From: an uncultured Saprospiraceae bacterium
GTDB lineage: Bacteria > Bacteroidota > Bacteroidia > Chitinophagales > Saprospiraceae
NCBI GenBank assembly: GCA_943788055.1
Contig: CALSOU010000004.1
Coordinates: forward strand, 1 to 64,000
Reading direction: 5' to 3'
DNA length: 64,000 nucleotides
The notes beneath the pieces were generated by a model. That model had not been told where the DNA came from. It saw only the letters and a program-made list of their open reading frames with translations, and did not search any database. This document shows, piece by piece, positions 1 through 7,696 of this stretch. The position numbers and the translations under genes are program-made. The number at the start of each line of letters is the position of its first letter. Positions within the stretch are counted from its first letter, which is position 1.

Positions 1-438
1 AAGGTCGCAATTCTATGAGTGCGTTTTTAATGTTTTCGATATAGATCAAACCGTTTGCTGCGGACATCCAGGCATGTGGATCGGAAGAGTTTTCATATTG
101 TAAACTTCCTATGACATCTATTCCTTCGGTGATTCGTAACAATTTTAGCTTTTGTTCCAGAATTCTCGATCAATTCAGTTATCCATCCCTCAAAAGTTAA
201 TCCGTTTACAAGCACCAAATCAGCTTGCTGGACATTTCGTGCGTCACTCGGTTTCGCCTTATACTTGTGCGGATCTCCTCCTACCGGAACGATCGACTGA
301 ACAGTGAATTCGTCTGTAATCAAGTTCTCGGTCATGTCCTCAAACATCGATGCTGAGGCAATTATTTTCAGTGGGGCTTGCGCCCAAACGGCAGTGCTGC
401 AATAGGAGCATTACAATACTGATACATATATGTTTCAT
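1..438 (-). pseudogene. Mn/Zn ABC transporter solute-binding protein (MntA/ZnuA/TroA family), frameshifted and cut by the window edge
   Basis: Reading leftwards from the ATG at 438, a signal peptide (MKHICISIVML) is followed in a second frame by LKIIASASMFEDM and a cluster A-1 metal-binding segment containing GGDPHKYKAKPSD and ADLVLVNGL (metal ligand His in DPH). After AKIVT the homology moves to another frame, ITEGIDVIGSLQYE then SDPHAWMS, which supplies the second family His and runs off the edge. There are therefore two single-base frame changes, near 400 and near 135. The family delivers Mn2+ or Zn2+ to an ABC importer in the periplasm. The gene starts 8 bases after the reconstructed end of the DtxR-type regulator, so the two form one metal-uptake unit. 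Sequencing error is possible for either indel; the family call is firm. Confidence 0.75.
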
Positions 439-446
439 TTGCTTGT

Positions 447-1111
447 TTAGGCTTGTATTACAAATAGATTATTGCAGATCTTATTACTTAATATTTTGGA
501 TTGTTTGTGTCCAATTCTTACTCGCATCGTATCGTCAAAAGATATTATTCCTTCGATTTCTAAGCAACGTCCCAATTTCTATTTCTAGCATATTTAGGAC
601 TTCGAGGAAAGAAGCATCGTCTTCGACGACAGAACACAGTCGACCGCACTCACCTGAGTTTGAGCGTTCCTAAAAGGACTTGTTCCCGTTGAGGGAAATG
701 TCCAGAAGCATCTGGTATTGGATCTCCGTGTGGGTCATATAAGGGATTGTCTAGATAGTCAGCCAAGCGTTGAACGAGTTCGGGCGCTTTTATATGTTCC
801 AATTGCTCTGCTATATGATGAACTTCTGACCAATTAAACCCTAAATTTTCTACTAGAAAGGTTTCCCACAAGCGATGCTTCCTAATCAAATGGGTTGCGA
901 CCTCTGCTCCACTTTCGGATAATGTGATCGGCTTATAGCGCTCATAGTGAATTAACTTTTTTTCAGCCAGCTTTTTTAGCATATCCGTTACTGACGAAGC
1001 TTTGGTGCTAAGCAGCTTTGCTATGTCGTTTGTCCTTATCGGCAAGTCATCGCGATCTGCTATCGTAAAAATTGCTTTAAGATAGTTTTCTTCCGTCTGG
1101 GTAAGCGGCAT
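447..1111 (-). pseudogene. DtxR/MntR-family metal-dependent transcriptional repressor, FeoA-like C-terminus frameshifted
   Basis: The intact open part (650-1111, 153 residues) begins MPLTQTEENYLKAIF and carries the DtxR winged helix (IRTNDIAKLL, SSVTDMLKKL), then the metal-binding/dimerisation region (HRLWETFL, EVHHIAEQLEH, DPHGDPIP). Family members continue into an SH3-like FeoA domain, but here translation stops at 650. That domain is still recognisable in other frames: GECGRLCSVVEDDASFLEVL, then after a second shift near 560 ISFDDTMRVRIGHKQSKIL, ending at 447. So two frame changes separate the DNA-binding half from its third domain. A protein of DNA-binding and dimerisation domains only may still be made. 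It would sense Mn or Fe and repress the downstream transporter gene. A palindromic operator lies directly upstream. Confidence 0.8.
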
Positions 1112-1118
1112 ATGGTAA

Positions 1119-1140
1119 ATTTTTAGACCAATCTAAAAAT
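1119..1140. promoter_or_regulatory. Palindromic DtxR/MntR-type operator upstream of the metal regulator
   Basis: Nine-base arms ATTTTTAGA and TCTAAAAAT flank a CCAA centre, 8 bases upstream of the regulator ATG. A degenerate second copy (TTTTCGGT-TTAA-TCTAAAAA) lies at 1143-1162. The TTTAGR-N4-YCTAAA layout resembles sites of DtxR/MntR proteins, which usually control their own operon. Binding by this regulator is inferred. Confidence 0.6.
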
Positions 1141-1184
1141 ATTTTTCGGTTTAATCTAAAAACGAATCAAAAAGCTATTTTGTT

Positions 1185-1421
1185 TTATCTATAGTAGACC
1201 TTTTTAAGTTCCTTGAGTATCGGTTCCATTCCTTGAATCTTGATCTCGTAGCAATTCTGCATTAAGTAACCAATTTTGCCGGGAGGCCAGCTTTTGTTCT
1301 TAAACCAAACCAAGTAGAATTCTGGTAAATCAGCAATCAATCTACCTTGAAACTTGCCAAAAGGCATTTTTGTGGTTATGAGATCGATGAGTATTTGTTT
1401 ATTTGGTGCAGCTGGGTCCAT
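1185..1421 (-). CDS. DUF3820 family protein
   Basis: This 78-residue protein has the DUF3820 signature: TKMPFGKFQGRLIADLPEFYLVWFKN-type core followed by PPGKIGYLMQ and a C-terminal helix ending KELKKVYYR. It is full length for the family. No enzymatic function is established; the domain has been linked to exonuclease-like helper proteins and described as a putative quorum-regulated factor, neither of which can be judged here. It lies 26 bases downstream of the GT9 gene on the same strand, so it may share that transcript. It is cytoplasmic by composition, with no signal peptide or membrane segment. Confidence 0.8.
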   Translation of the reverse strand: MDPAAPNKQILIDLITTKMPFGKFQGRLIADLPEFYLVWFKNKSWPPGKIGYLMQNCYEIKIQGMEPILKELKKVYYR

Positions 1422-1447
1422 ATTTTTCGTTCGTAATATTCTATTAG

Positions 1448-2446
1448 CTACGATGGTTCTTGATAGGACTTGTAAGGTAGCGCATTGAGTTCATTCATAT
1501 TCAAAATAATCGAAGAAAGATCTTGTAGGTTCATACAATTGAAATGTCCTTTAGGGCAGGTATTTGAGCCGTGCTTGGAGCATGGACGGCAGGGTAACTT
1601 GACTTGCTGCATAAAGTGCGGAACACCAATCTTTCCGTAGTAAGGGAATACACCATATTCTGGTATAGTAGCTCCCCAAATGCTTATCGTTGGCCTTTTA
1701 AGTGCAGCAGCCATATGTAGAAGTCCTGTGTCCCCAGCGATTAAGAAATGAGATTTTTCAAGGTAGGCAGCACTTTCATCCAACGATATTTTCCCTGCTA
1801 GGTTTGTCGTTTTCTCTGGAAAGTCTTCTGAAAGTATTGCCCCAGTTTTTTCCTCTGATGGCCCGCCAAGTAGGACTAGCGGTATGGGACTTGCCTTGAC
1901 AATAGATTTCATTAAATCAAGTGGCATGTTTTTCGTTTCATGCGCGGTTCCTAAAGCCAAACAAGCATAGCTGCCTGGACTCAGATTGACCGATTCTTGA
2001 GCATTTTGTGATACAAAATAGTCCATCCCTTCGCCGTCATTCTCAATAGACCACTGACCGACAGTTTTTATTCCTCTTTCTGAGACGTGGAGGTCTGGTA
2101 AGGTGTTAATACCTGTATATATTAAAAGTGCTTTTCGTAAACTTAGCTTGTTTAGCCTAGGTGCTCGTTTTTTGAGGGCAATAGATAATTTAATTGAACG
2201 CAAATTATTATGTAAATCAATTACGTGGTCAAACTTCTCCGAACGAAGCTCTTTCACCAATTGGTCCCAATTCTCATCGAGGTAATGAAGCTTACTGATG
2301 TAGGGATTTTCTTGATAAATTGCAGCAAAGCTTGCTTTCGTAACGACATGTACTTCCGCACCAGTCTGAAGCTGCAAACATCGAATGACGGGTGTTGTCA
2401 TGACGATATCTCCGATTGAACTAAAACGAATTATCAAGACTTTCAT
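1448..2446 (-). CDS. Glycosyltransferase family 9 (ADP-heptose:LPS heptosyltransferase-like)
   Basis: The 332-residue protein opens with the GT9 N-terminal signature KVLIIRFSSIGDIVMTTPVI and has the C-terminal nucleotide-sugar binding region LLGGPSEEK (about 193) and AGDTGLLHMAAAL (about 237), then WGATIPEYG. A Cys-rich tail (CRPCSKHGSNTC, then CPKGHFNC) is typical of the Bacteroidota subgroup. GT9 enzymes transfer heptose or related sugars from ADP-heptose onto the growing LPS core at the inner face of the inner membrane. Length is normal. The exact acceptor cannot be told from sequence, and no other LPS gene is adjacent. Confidence 0.88.
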   Translation of the reverse strand: MKVLIIRFSSIGDIVMTTPVIRCLQLQTGAEVHVVTKASFAAIYQENPYISKLHYLDENWDQLVKELRSEKFDHVIDLHNNLRSIKLSIALKKRAPRLNKLSLRKALLIYTGINTLPDLHVSERGIKTVGQWSIENDGEGMDYFVSQNAQESVNLSPGSYACLALGTAHETKNMPLDLMKSIVKASPIPLVLLGGPSEEKTGAILSEDFPEKTTNLAGKISLDESAAYLEKSHFLIAGDTGLLHMAAALKRPTISIWGATIPEYGVFPYYGKIGVPHFMQQVKLPCRPCSKHGSNTCPKGHFNCMNLQDLSSIILNMNELNALPYKSYQEPS

Positions 2447-2578
2447 GCTGCGAAGGTATAATATCTCAAAAACCTAAGAAGCATAGTTTAAAGGATACTT
2501 CAGAAACTTTTGGAATGCTAGCTTGCGAAAAATTACAGAACTAGCGAACAGAAGTATGGGTAAACTCTCTTTTCTTGT

Positions 2579-2586
2579 TACTTTTG
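2579..2586 (+). promoter_or_regulatory. Putative Bacteroidota -7 box (TACTTTTG)
   Basis: TACTTTTG matches the TAnnTTTG consensus and sits 63 bases before the ATG at 2650. No convincing -33 TTG is present. The box lies inside the longest possible reading frame from 2575, which supports the internal start at 2650. Confidence 0.4.
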
Positions 2587-2649
2587 CTGGCTTATGGGAC
2601 TAGAAGTCGAAAGACAAGTGGTTTGATAGTATCTGGACGAAATGGAAAT

Positions 2650-3585
2650 ATGGGTCAGCGAATCATTGGAGAATACGAAGGGTCAGAACGAGGACCGTTG
2701 TTAATTTGCATAGGTGCTATGCATGGTAACGAACCAGCGGGAGTGAAAGCACTTGAAATGATGTTCAAGATGCTAGAGGTAGAGCCAATAATCAATGAAA
2801 GTTTTCACTATAGAGGGAAGATCGTAGGAGTAATTGGAAATACGAAGGCTTACGCCCAAAAGAAGCGGTTTCTTGAGAAAGATCTGAATAGACAGTTCCG
2901 TGAAATGCACATCGAAAAGATCAGACAACAGGATAAAGCTGAGCTTGAAAATGAAGATCTAGAGCTGAGAGAATTACTCGAATTTATTGAGGACCAGATT
3001 AGAACGTACAAGCCAGAAAAGCTTTACATACTTGACCTACATACTACCTCATCTCGTGGAGGAATCTTCTGTTTGACTACCAACGATGACGAAAGTATTG
3101 ACATAGCAGTAAATCTTCATGCACCTGTGGTCAAGGGATTCCTAAAGGGTATTCGAGGTACCACGCTTCATTATTTTAAGGAAGAAAATACAAAAGTGCC
3201 AACTGTCGCATTGACTTTCGAATCAGGACAGCATGATGAACCTCTTTCGATTAATCGAGCTATTGCAGCAGTTACAAATTGCATGCGGATTATAGGAAGT
3301 GTGCGAGTAGAAGATGTTGAAAATCGACATGATAAATTACTGAATGAATATTCAAAGAATCTACCAAAGGTATCGGAATTATTGCGTCGACATGATATTA
3401 CACCAGAAGCTCAATTCAAAATGCGACCGAATTTCAAAAACTTTCAAAGGCTATCAGCGGGGGAAATTATCGCAGATGATATCAACGGCCCGATTGATGT
3501 CCAAGAGGACTGTCTATTAATAATGCCGTTGTATCAAACACAAGGTGAAGAGGGTTTTTTCCTAATTAAAGAAACGACAATATGA
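2650..3585 (+). CDS. Succinylglutamate desuccinylase/aspartoacylase family zinc hydrolase
   Basis: The 311-residue product has the AstE/AspA zinc site: GAMHGNEPAG (His and Glu ligands), the NRQF motif seen in DLNRQF, and the third-ligand/catalytic region LYILDLHTTS. A C-terminal beta domain (SAGEIIADD...) follows. The family deacylates small N-acyl amino acids or related amides in the cytoplasm; substrate is not predictable. I chose the ATG at 2650 (MGQRIIGEYEG) because the 25 residues of the longer frame upstream have no family resemblance and overlap a -7 box. The stop overlaps the next gene's start in an ATGA arrangement, suggesting translational coupling. Confidence 0.8.
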   Translation: MGQRIIGEYEGSERGPLLICIGAMHGNEPAGVKALEMMFKMLEVEPIINESFHYRGKIVGVIGNTKAYAQKKRFLEKDLNRQFREMHIEKIRQQDKAELENEDLELRELLEFIEDQIRTYKPEKLYILDLHTTSSRGGIFCLTTNDDESIDIAVNLHAPVVKGFLKGIRGTTLHYFKEENTKVPTVALTFESGQHDEPLSINRAIAAVTNCMRIIGSVRVEDVENRHDKLLNEYSKNLPKVSELLRRHDITPEAQFKMRPNFKNFQRLSAGEIIADDINGPIDVQEDCLLIMPLYQTQGEEGFFLIKETTI

Positions 3586-4055
3586 TTATTACAGAAGCTA
3601 CTATTGATAAGATTTTAGATCAACTTGAAGCTGATGAGGCATATCAAGAAACTTTGACGGCACGTTTTGAAACAATGTATGAAGAGTATGTGAGTTATCT
3701 GAATCAGGAGATCATAACTCTTTTAAGCGAAGAGGAAGGTGATTTACTACACTTTGTTCATGCGATTCTTTTGGAAGCATTCTTACGAGCAGATGATTCA
3801 CTAAAGATATTTGAAATGGATGATTTCTATGATGCTGAAGAGTCTATGTGGTCGTCGTATGAGGATAATATAAAAGCTCCTTTCAGAGATCGTATTACTA
3901 CTGTTTTTGATGCTAGTGATGAGGAAGATGCTCTTGCATTTATAGAAGATACATTAGTAGATCCAGAGGAGGGTGAGGAATTTCAGTTGAGTGCTACAGG
4001 AAGAGACGTCATTTGGAATGTCTGTGCAGCTTTTGTCACAGTTCTTGCAGCCTAA
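3582..4055 (+). CDS. Hypothetical acidic protein
   Basis: The 157-residue protein is strongly acidic, with many Asp/Glu clusters (EEEGDLL, DEEDALAF, VDPEEGEEF), no signal peptide and no membrane segment. I recognise no domain. It overlaps the preceding hydrolase by 4 bases (ATGA), so it is probably co-translated with it and may act with it. It is predicted mostly helical and cytoplasmic. The coding assignment rests on the overlap, on normal codon use and on the uninterrupted frame ending just before the convergent EEP gene. Confidence 0.7.
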   Translation: MIITEATIDKILDQLEADEAYQETLTARFETMYEEYVSYLNQEIITLLSEEEGDLLHFVHAILLEAFLRADDSLKIFEMDDFYDAEESMWSSYEDNIKAPFRDRITTVFDASDEEDALAFIEDTLVDPEEGEEFQLSATGRDVIWNVCAAFVTVLAA

Positions 4056-4067
4056 GCAGTAAATCAA

Positions 4068-5096
4068 TTATCTAATTAGAATGTCGCTAGTAATAGGAAA
4101 GTGGTCTGAATATGGAACACGGTGTGTTTTGTAATTAAGAACCTGCAATGACTTATCTGAAAAGATATAATCAATTCTCAGTGCGGGTATTGATCCGTTA
4201 AAACTTGTTCCAAGGCCAAATCCCTTTTCGGTAAAAGAATCTTGCAGTTTGTCGCTGATGCTTGTATACAAATATGACTGTGGAACATCGTTAAAATCTC
4301 CCCCGACGATTACTGGATAATTTACCCTTTCAATGTCCTCAAGTAGGCTTTGTAATTGTTGGTTTCGCTTACTCGTTGCGTCAGAGTACTTGCTCATCAT
4401 TTGTTTCACTCGATCCCATGTTTTGGGATCTCCAATTTCTCCTGAAGATCTCACATCTTCTGCTAGATATGTAACGCCGTTTGAATGCAGATGTACTGAG
4501 TAGACTCGAATGGTTGTCCCATTAAAATTAATGTCTGCCCAAATCACGACGTTGGAATTATTCTCGAAATTTAAGAAACTTGATCTGATAACAGGGTATT
4601 TACTCATCAAAATTGCTCGCTTGTGCTTAAACTTTATAATCTCGTGCTTTGGAAAGCGCGTACGAAGTTCTTCAATAATTTTGGAGTTTGACTCCTGAAA
4701 AAAAGCAACTCCTTCACCGAAGTTGTTTTCAAGAAAGCTATAGAAATACTCTCGGTCTTTACTTCTTACTGATAGGCCTGAAGCTAAATTGTAGGAAGCT
4801 ACGTGAATGATTTGTTCGGATTTGATAACTTGTTCTGTTCCAAAATTCATGAAACGTTGAGCTGAAGAAAAACCGATCAGCAGTGCCGCAATGGAAATCA
4901 GACTATAAGTCCATTTCGTAAACAACCATAAGATTGCAAACGCCACAAGTAAGAAAAAAAGAATAGGATAAAACAAACCAAATATGGGTACGATTTGATT
5001 GGCCTCTGGAGAAATGAAGGATGATAAGTAGGCAATAAACATGATCAAAACCAGCATCACGTTTATGATAAGCAAGGGATATTTTATGAATTTCAT
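4068..5096 (-). CDS. Membrane-anchored endonuclease/exonuclease/phosphatase (EEP) family protein
   Basis: The first 80 residues contain three hydrophobic segments (about 7-26, 37-60, 63-80). An EEP domain follows with the family catalytic set: Asn103 (ASYNLASG), Glu135 (FFQESNS), His202 (VHLHSNG), Asp267-Asn269 (GGDFNDVP), Asp309 (RIDYIF) and Asp331-His332 (YSDHFPI). All key residues are present, so it should be an active Mg2+-dependent phosphodiesterase or phosphatase facing one side of the inner membrane; its substrate (nucleic acid or phospholipid) is unknown. Its start lies 3 bases after the rhomboid stop, a Bacteroidota gene pair, which indicates one operon. Confidence 0.88.
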   Translation of the reverse strand: MKFIKYPLLIINVMLVLIMFIAYLSSFISPEANQIVPIFGLFYPILFFLLVAFAILWLFTKWTYSLISIAALLIGFSSAQRFMNFGTEQVIKSEQIIHVASYNLASGLSVRSKDREYFYSFLENNFGEGVAFFQESNSKIIEELRTRFPKHEIIKFKHKRAILMSKYPVIRSSFLNFENNSNVVIWADINFNGTTIRVYSVHLHSNGVTYLAEDVRSSGEIGDPKTWDRVKQMMSKYSDATSKRNQQLQSLLEDIERVNYPVIVGGDFNDVPQSYLYTSISDKLQDSFTEKGFGLGTSFNGSIPALRIDYIFSDKSLQVLNYKTHRVPYSDHFPITSDILIR

Positions 5097-5099
5097 ATC

Positions 5100-6026
5100 C
5101 TATTTTTTGCTTACACTGTCTAGAAAAGCTTTTTCTTCTTTAGTTAAGCTATCAATTCCTTTTTTTGATATCTTATCAAGAATAACATCAAGTTTGTCTT
5201 GATTGTCTGAGGTCTTCATACTTGATTTCCATGAGCTTGAAGAGGTTCTTTTTCTAGTTCCTGAAACAACTGCTTTATGTCGAACTTTCAGCGGACTCTT
5301 CGGCTTTTGGGCTTGACCCGTAAACAAATTCTTCCACCACTCAAAAACCCGATTAAACCAAGGACTAGGATCATTACCTCCGTTAACCAAAGAGATAAAC
5401 AACCAACCCATAAACATACCTCCAAAGTGCCCAAAGTGTCCTCCTGTATTACTAAGATTGGCAATCCCAATCAAGTCGAGAACAATGGCAGCAAGCGCAA
5501 TCCATTTCAATTTTACAGGACCTAGAAGGATCATGTGGATCATGTAGTCTGGAGCAACATATGCTGTAGCGATAAGAATTCCTAATACGGCAGCGGATGC
5601 ACCATGTGCTGTTCCTCCACCTGGCAAAATCATATTGACGCCAATGAAATAGAACATGGCACCCACCAGACCTGCCAAAAGGTACAAAGGAATTACCCTC
5701 CGATCACCCATCAGATCTCCGAAAATACGTCCAAACCAATATAATAATAGCATATTCCAGACAAAATGCATGAGACCTCTATGCAGAAACATATGCGTTA
5801 TAATAGTCCAGGGTTTTTTGAGCAATTCGTAAGGATCACTTGGAACACTCAAGAATTTCATGACAGTATCTTGAACTGCTTTGTAGTCAGGACCTGCAAA
5901 TAAACCAATAAATGCAAATAATATATATAGCGAGATAAAAACAATGACATTGATTACAATCAATTTGGTGACATTGTTTCCAAAATTTATCTGGTTTTTG
6001 AAATCTCGGTATATCGATCTAAACAT
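5100..6026 (-). CDS. Rhomboid family intramembrane serine protease
   Basis: The 308-residue membrane protein has about six transmembrane helices and the rhomboid dyad: Ser144 in HGASAAVLG and His200 in GGHFGHFGGM, with the family FVWNMLLLYWFGR and GLVGAMFYF helices. A cytosolic C-terminal tail (about 225-308) is basic and then ends in a small helical domain (DKLDVILDKIS to KAFLDSVSKK) typical of Bacteroidota rhomboids. It cleaves transmembrane helices within the inner membrane; substrates are not known. It is the first gene of a two-gene unit with the EEP protein. Confidence 0.92.
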   Translation of the reverse strand: MFRSIYRDFKNQINFGNNVTKLIVINVIVFISLYILFAFIGLFAGPDYKAVQDTVMKFLSVPSDPYELLKKPWTIITHMFLHRGLMHFVWNMLLLYWFGRIFGDLMGDRRVIPLYLLAGLVGAMFYFIGVNMILPGGGTAHGASAAVLGILIATAYVAPDYMIHMILLGPVKLKWIALAAIVLDLIGIANLSNTGGHFGHFGGMFMGWLFISLVNGGNDPSPWFNRVFEWWKNLFTGQAQKPKSPLKVRHKAVVSGTRKRTSSSSWKSSMKTSDNQDKLDVILDKISKKGIDSLTKEEKAFLDSVSKK

Positions 6027-6234
6027 GCAATTAGTTTTCTAGATGAGGAGCATGGTACTCTATGCTATAAACTACAACTGATAATGCTGTTAAACAAATT
6101 AACTGTACTCTGATAAACGAACATGATCTAAGAAAGGTTTTCTTAGTGATGAATTCTTGGATAAAAATGTAAAAGATTCAGACAAAATGTCCTAACTGGC
6201 AGCACTTGACTAAGTCAAAAGAATTCACCTTTGA

Positions 6235-6975
6235 CTATGTCATATTATGATACACATTTTGAACGTCGTCGTCCTCGTCAAATTTGTCTAGTAATTTTTC
6301 AATATCAGCCACTTCTTCAGACGATAGTTCTTTGGTCTGAGTTGGAATACGTTCGAAGCCAGAAGTCAATATCTCATATTGATTTCTTTCTAGGAAACCT
6401 TGGATTGATCCAAAACTTTCAAAAGGTCCGTAAATAGTGATACTTGCAGGTGTTGGTGGCTCTGCCTCTTCATCCGCATCTTCTCTGAAAACCTCCTCAG
6501 CTCCAAAATCAATTAATTCAAATTCAAATTCCTCCAAGTCGAGTTCGGGATTGTCAGCAATCTTGAAAAAACATTGGTGAATAAACATAAACTCGACAGA
6601 ACCAGTAGTTCCTAAACTTCCATTGCACTTATTAAAGTATGATCGTACATTGGCAACTGTCCGATTGTTATTATCGGTTGCAGCTTCTACCATGATTGCG
6701 ATGCCATGAGGCCCATAGCCTTCAAAAGTGATTTCTTTGTAGTCAGCTGTGTCTTTATCTGTTGCGCGCTTAATAGCCCTTTCAACATTATCCTTTGGCA
6801 TATTAGCAGCCTTGGCATTCTGCATAACTGCTCTTAGTCTAGCGTTTGTTTCAGGGTCAGGTCCACCAGACTTGACGGCCATAACAATATCTTTACCTAT
6901 TCGGGTAAACGTTTTTGCCATTTTTGCCCACCGCTTAAACTTTCGGGCTTTACGGAATTCAAATGCTCTTCCCAT
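6235..6975 (-). CDS. YebC/PmpR (TACO1) family protein
   Basis: This 246-residue protein shows the YebC architecture: an N-terminal three-helix domain (MGRAFEFRKARKFKRW, AKTFTRIGKDI), then YKEITFEGYGPHGIAIMVEAATDNNNR-type core (split motifs EGYGPHGIA and TDNNNRT) and an alpha-beta domain to the end. YebC proteins were described as transcription regulators and more recently as ribosome-associated factors easing translation through proline stretches; both are cytoplasmic roles. Its ATG overlaps the FKBP gene stop (TAATG), so the two are coupled. Confidence 0.93.
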   Translation of the reverse strand: MGRAFEFRKARKFKRWAKMAKTFTRIGKDIVMAVKSGGPDPETNARLRAVMQNAKAANMPKDNVERAIKRATDKDTADYKEITFEGYGPHGIAIMVEAATDNNNRTVANVRSYFNKCNGSLGTTGSVEFMFIHQCFFKIADNPELDLEEFEFELIDFGAEEVFREDADEEAEPPTPASITIYGPFESFGSIQGFLERNQYEILTSGFERIPTQTKELSSEEVADIEKLLDKFDEDDDVQNVYHNMT

Positions 6976-7430
6976 TAATTTACTTTTAGTAAGTCTACTT
7001 CAAAAATTAATACTTGATTCTTCGGAATGCTATTTACACCTTGCGTACCATATCCCAAAGCTGAAGGAATATAGAGTCGAATAGTACCGCCTTCTCCAAT
7101 TAGTCGGATGCCTTGTCTCCAACCTTCAATTGTATTTCCAAGTACAAAGGTAATATTGTCATTTTCGTCAAAAACCTCACCGTCGGGAAAATAACCTTTA
7201 TAATTACAAGTAACGTTATTGTTTAGGTTGGGCTTTTTATCTTGATTTCCTGGAGCATCTATAATATAATAAATTCCTGTCGAGGTAACAAGAGCTTCAT
7301 CTGATAAACCGTTATCATTCAAATAGTCAATGATCTCCATTGTGTCCTCTTCAAAAATTTCTTCAGCAGATTTTCCACAAGATGAAAGCGATAAGCTGAG
7401 GAACAGACCAAAAAATAATATGTATCTCAT
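6975..7430 (-). CDS. FKBP-type peptidyl-prolyl isomerase lipoprotein
   Basis: The 151-residue precursor has a lipoprotein signal (FLSLSLSSC, Cys18) followed by a short helix and an FKBP domain: VTCNYKGYFPDGEVFDEN, FVLGNTIEGWRQGI, GGTIRLYIPSALGYG and a final strand VLIFEVDLLKV. The core FKBP aromatic pocket residues are present, so isomerase activity on periplasmic proteins is likely, with the protein tethered to a membrane by lipid. It leads a two-gene unit with yebC. Its length is short but complete for this lipoprotein group. Confidence 0.9.
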   Translation of the reverse strand: MRYILFFGLFLSLSLSSCGKSAEEIFEEDTMEIIDYLNDNGLSDEALVTSTGIYYIIDAPGNQDKKPNLNNNVTCNYKGYFPDGEVFDENDNITFVLGNTIEGWRQGIRLIGEGGTIRLYIPSALGYGTQGVNSIPKNQVLIFEVDLLKVN

Positions 7431-7696
7431 AAGCTATTTTTTTTTTGCAAAAGTAAACATCCTTTTTGATTTCGGAAGAGACGCACTGCGCAAAGTACTT
7501 TCGGAGTCACAAAGATTACCAATTGACAAGTGGACAAACACTGAAGCTTGATTTTTGTTATAACCAATGACATCAATAATTATCTGTCATCAACGTATTA
7601 AATAAAGGTGTATATTTATTTAGCGCGAGTAGAACAGTCGTTCTTTCGCATGTTATAGAAATTGAAGTTTACAACGAATTTATACAAACTTATCTT

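Noticed and set aside
350-673. 107-residue plus-strand frame opposite mntR/mntA
   Set aside because: It is antisense to the reconstructed metal genes, has a protein unlike any family and contains no start signal; it is a shadow of the frameshifted minus-strand genes.
6231-7084. Plus-strand frames across yebC and the FKBP gene
   Set aside because: They are antisense shadows of clear minus-strand genes.
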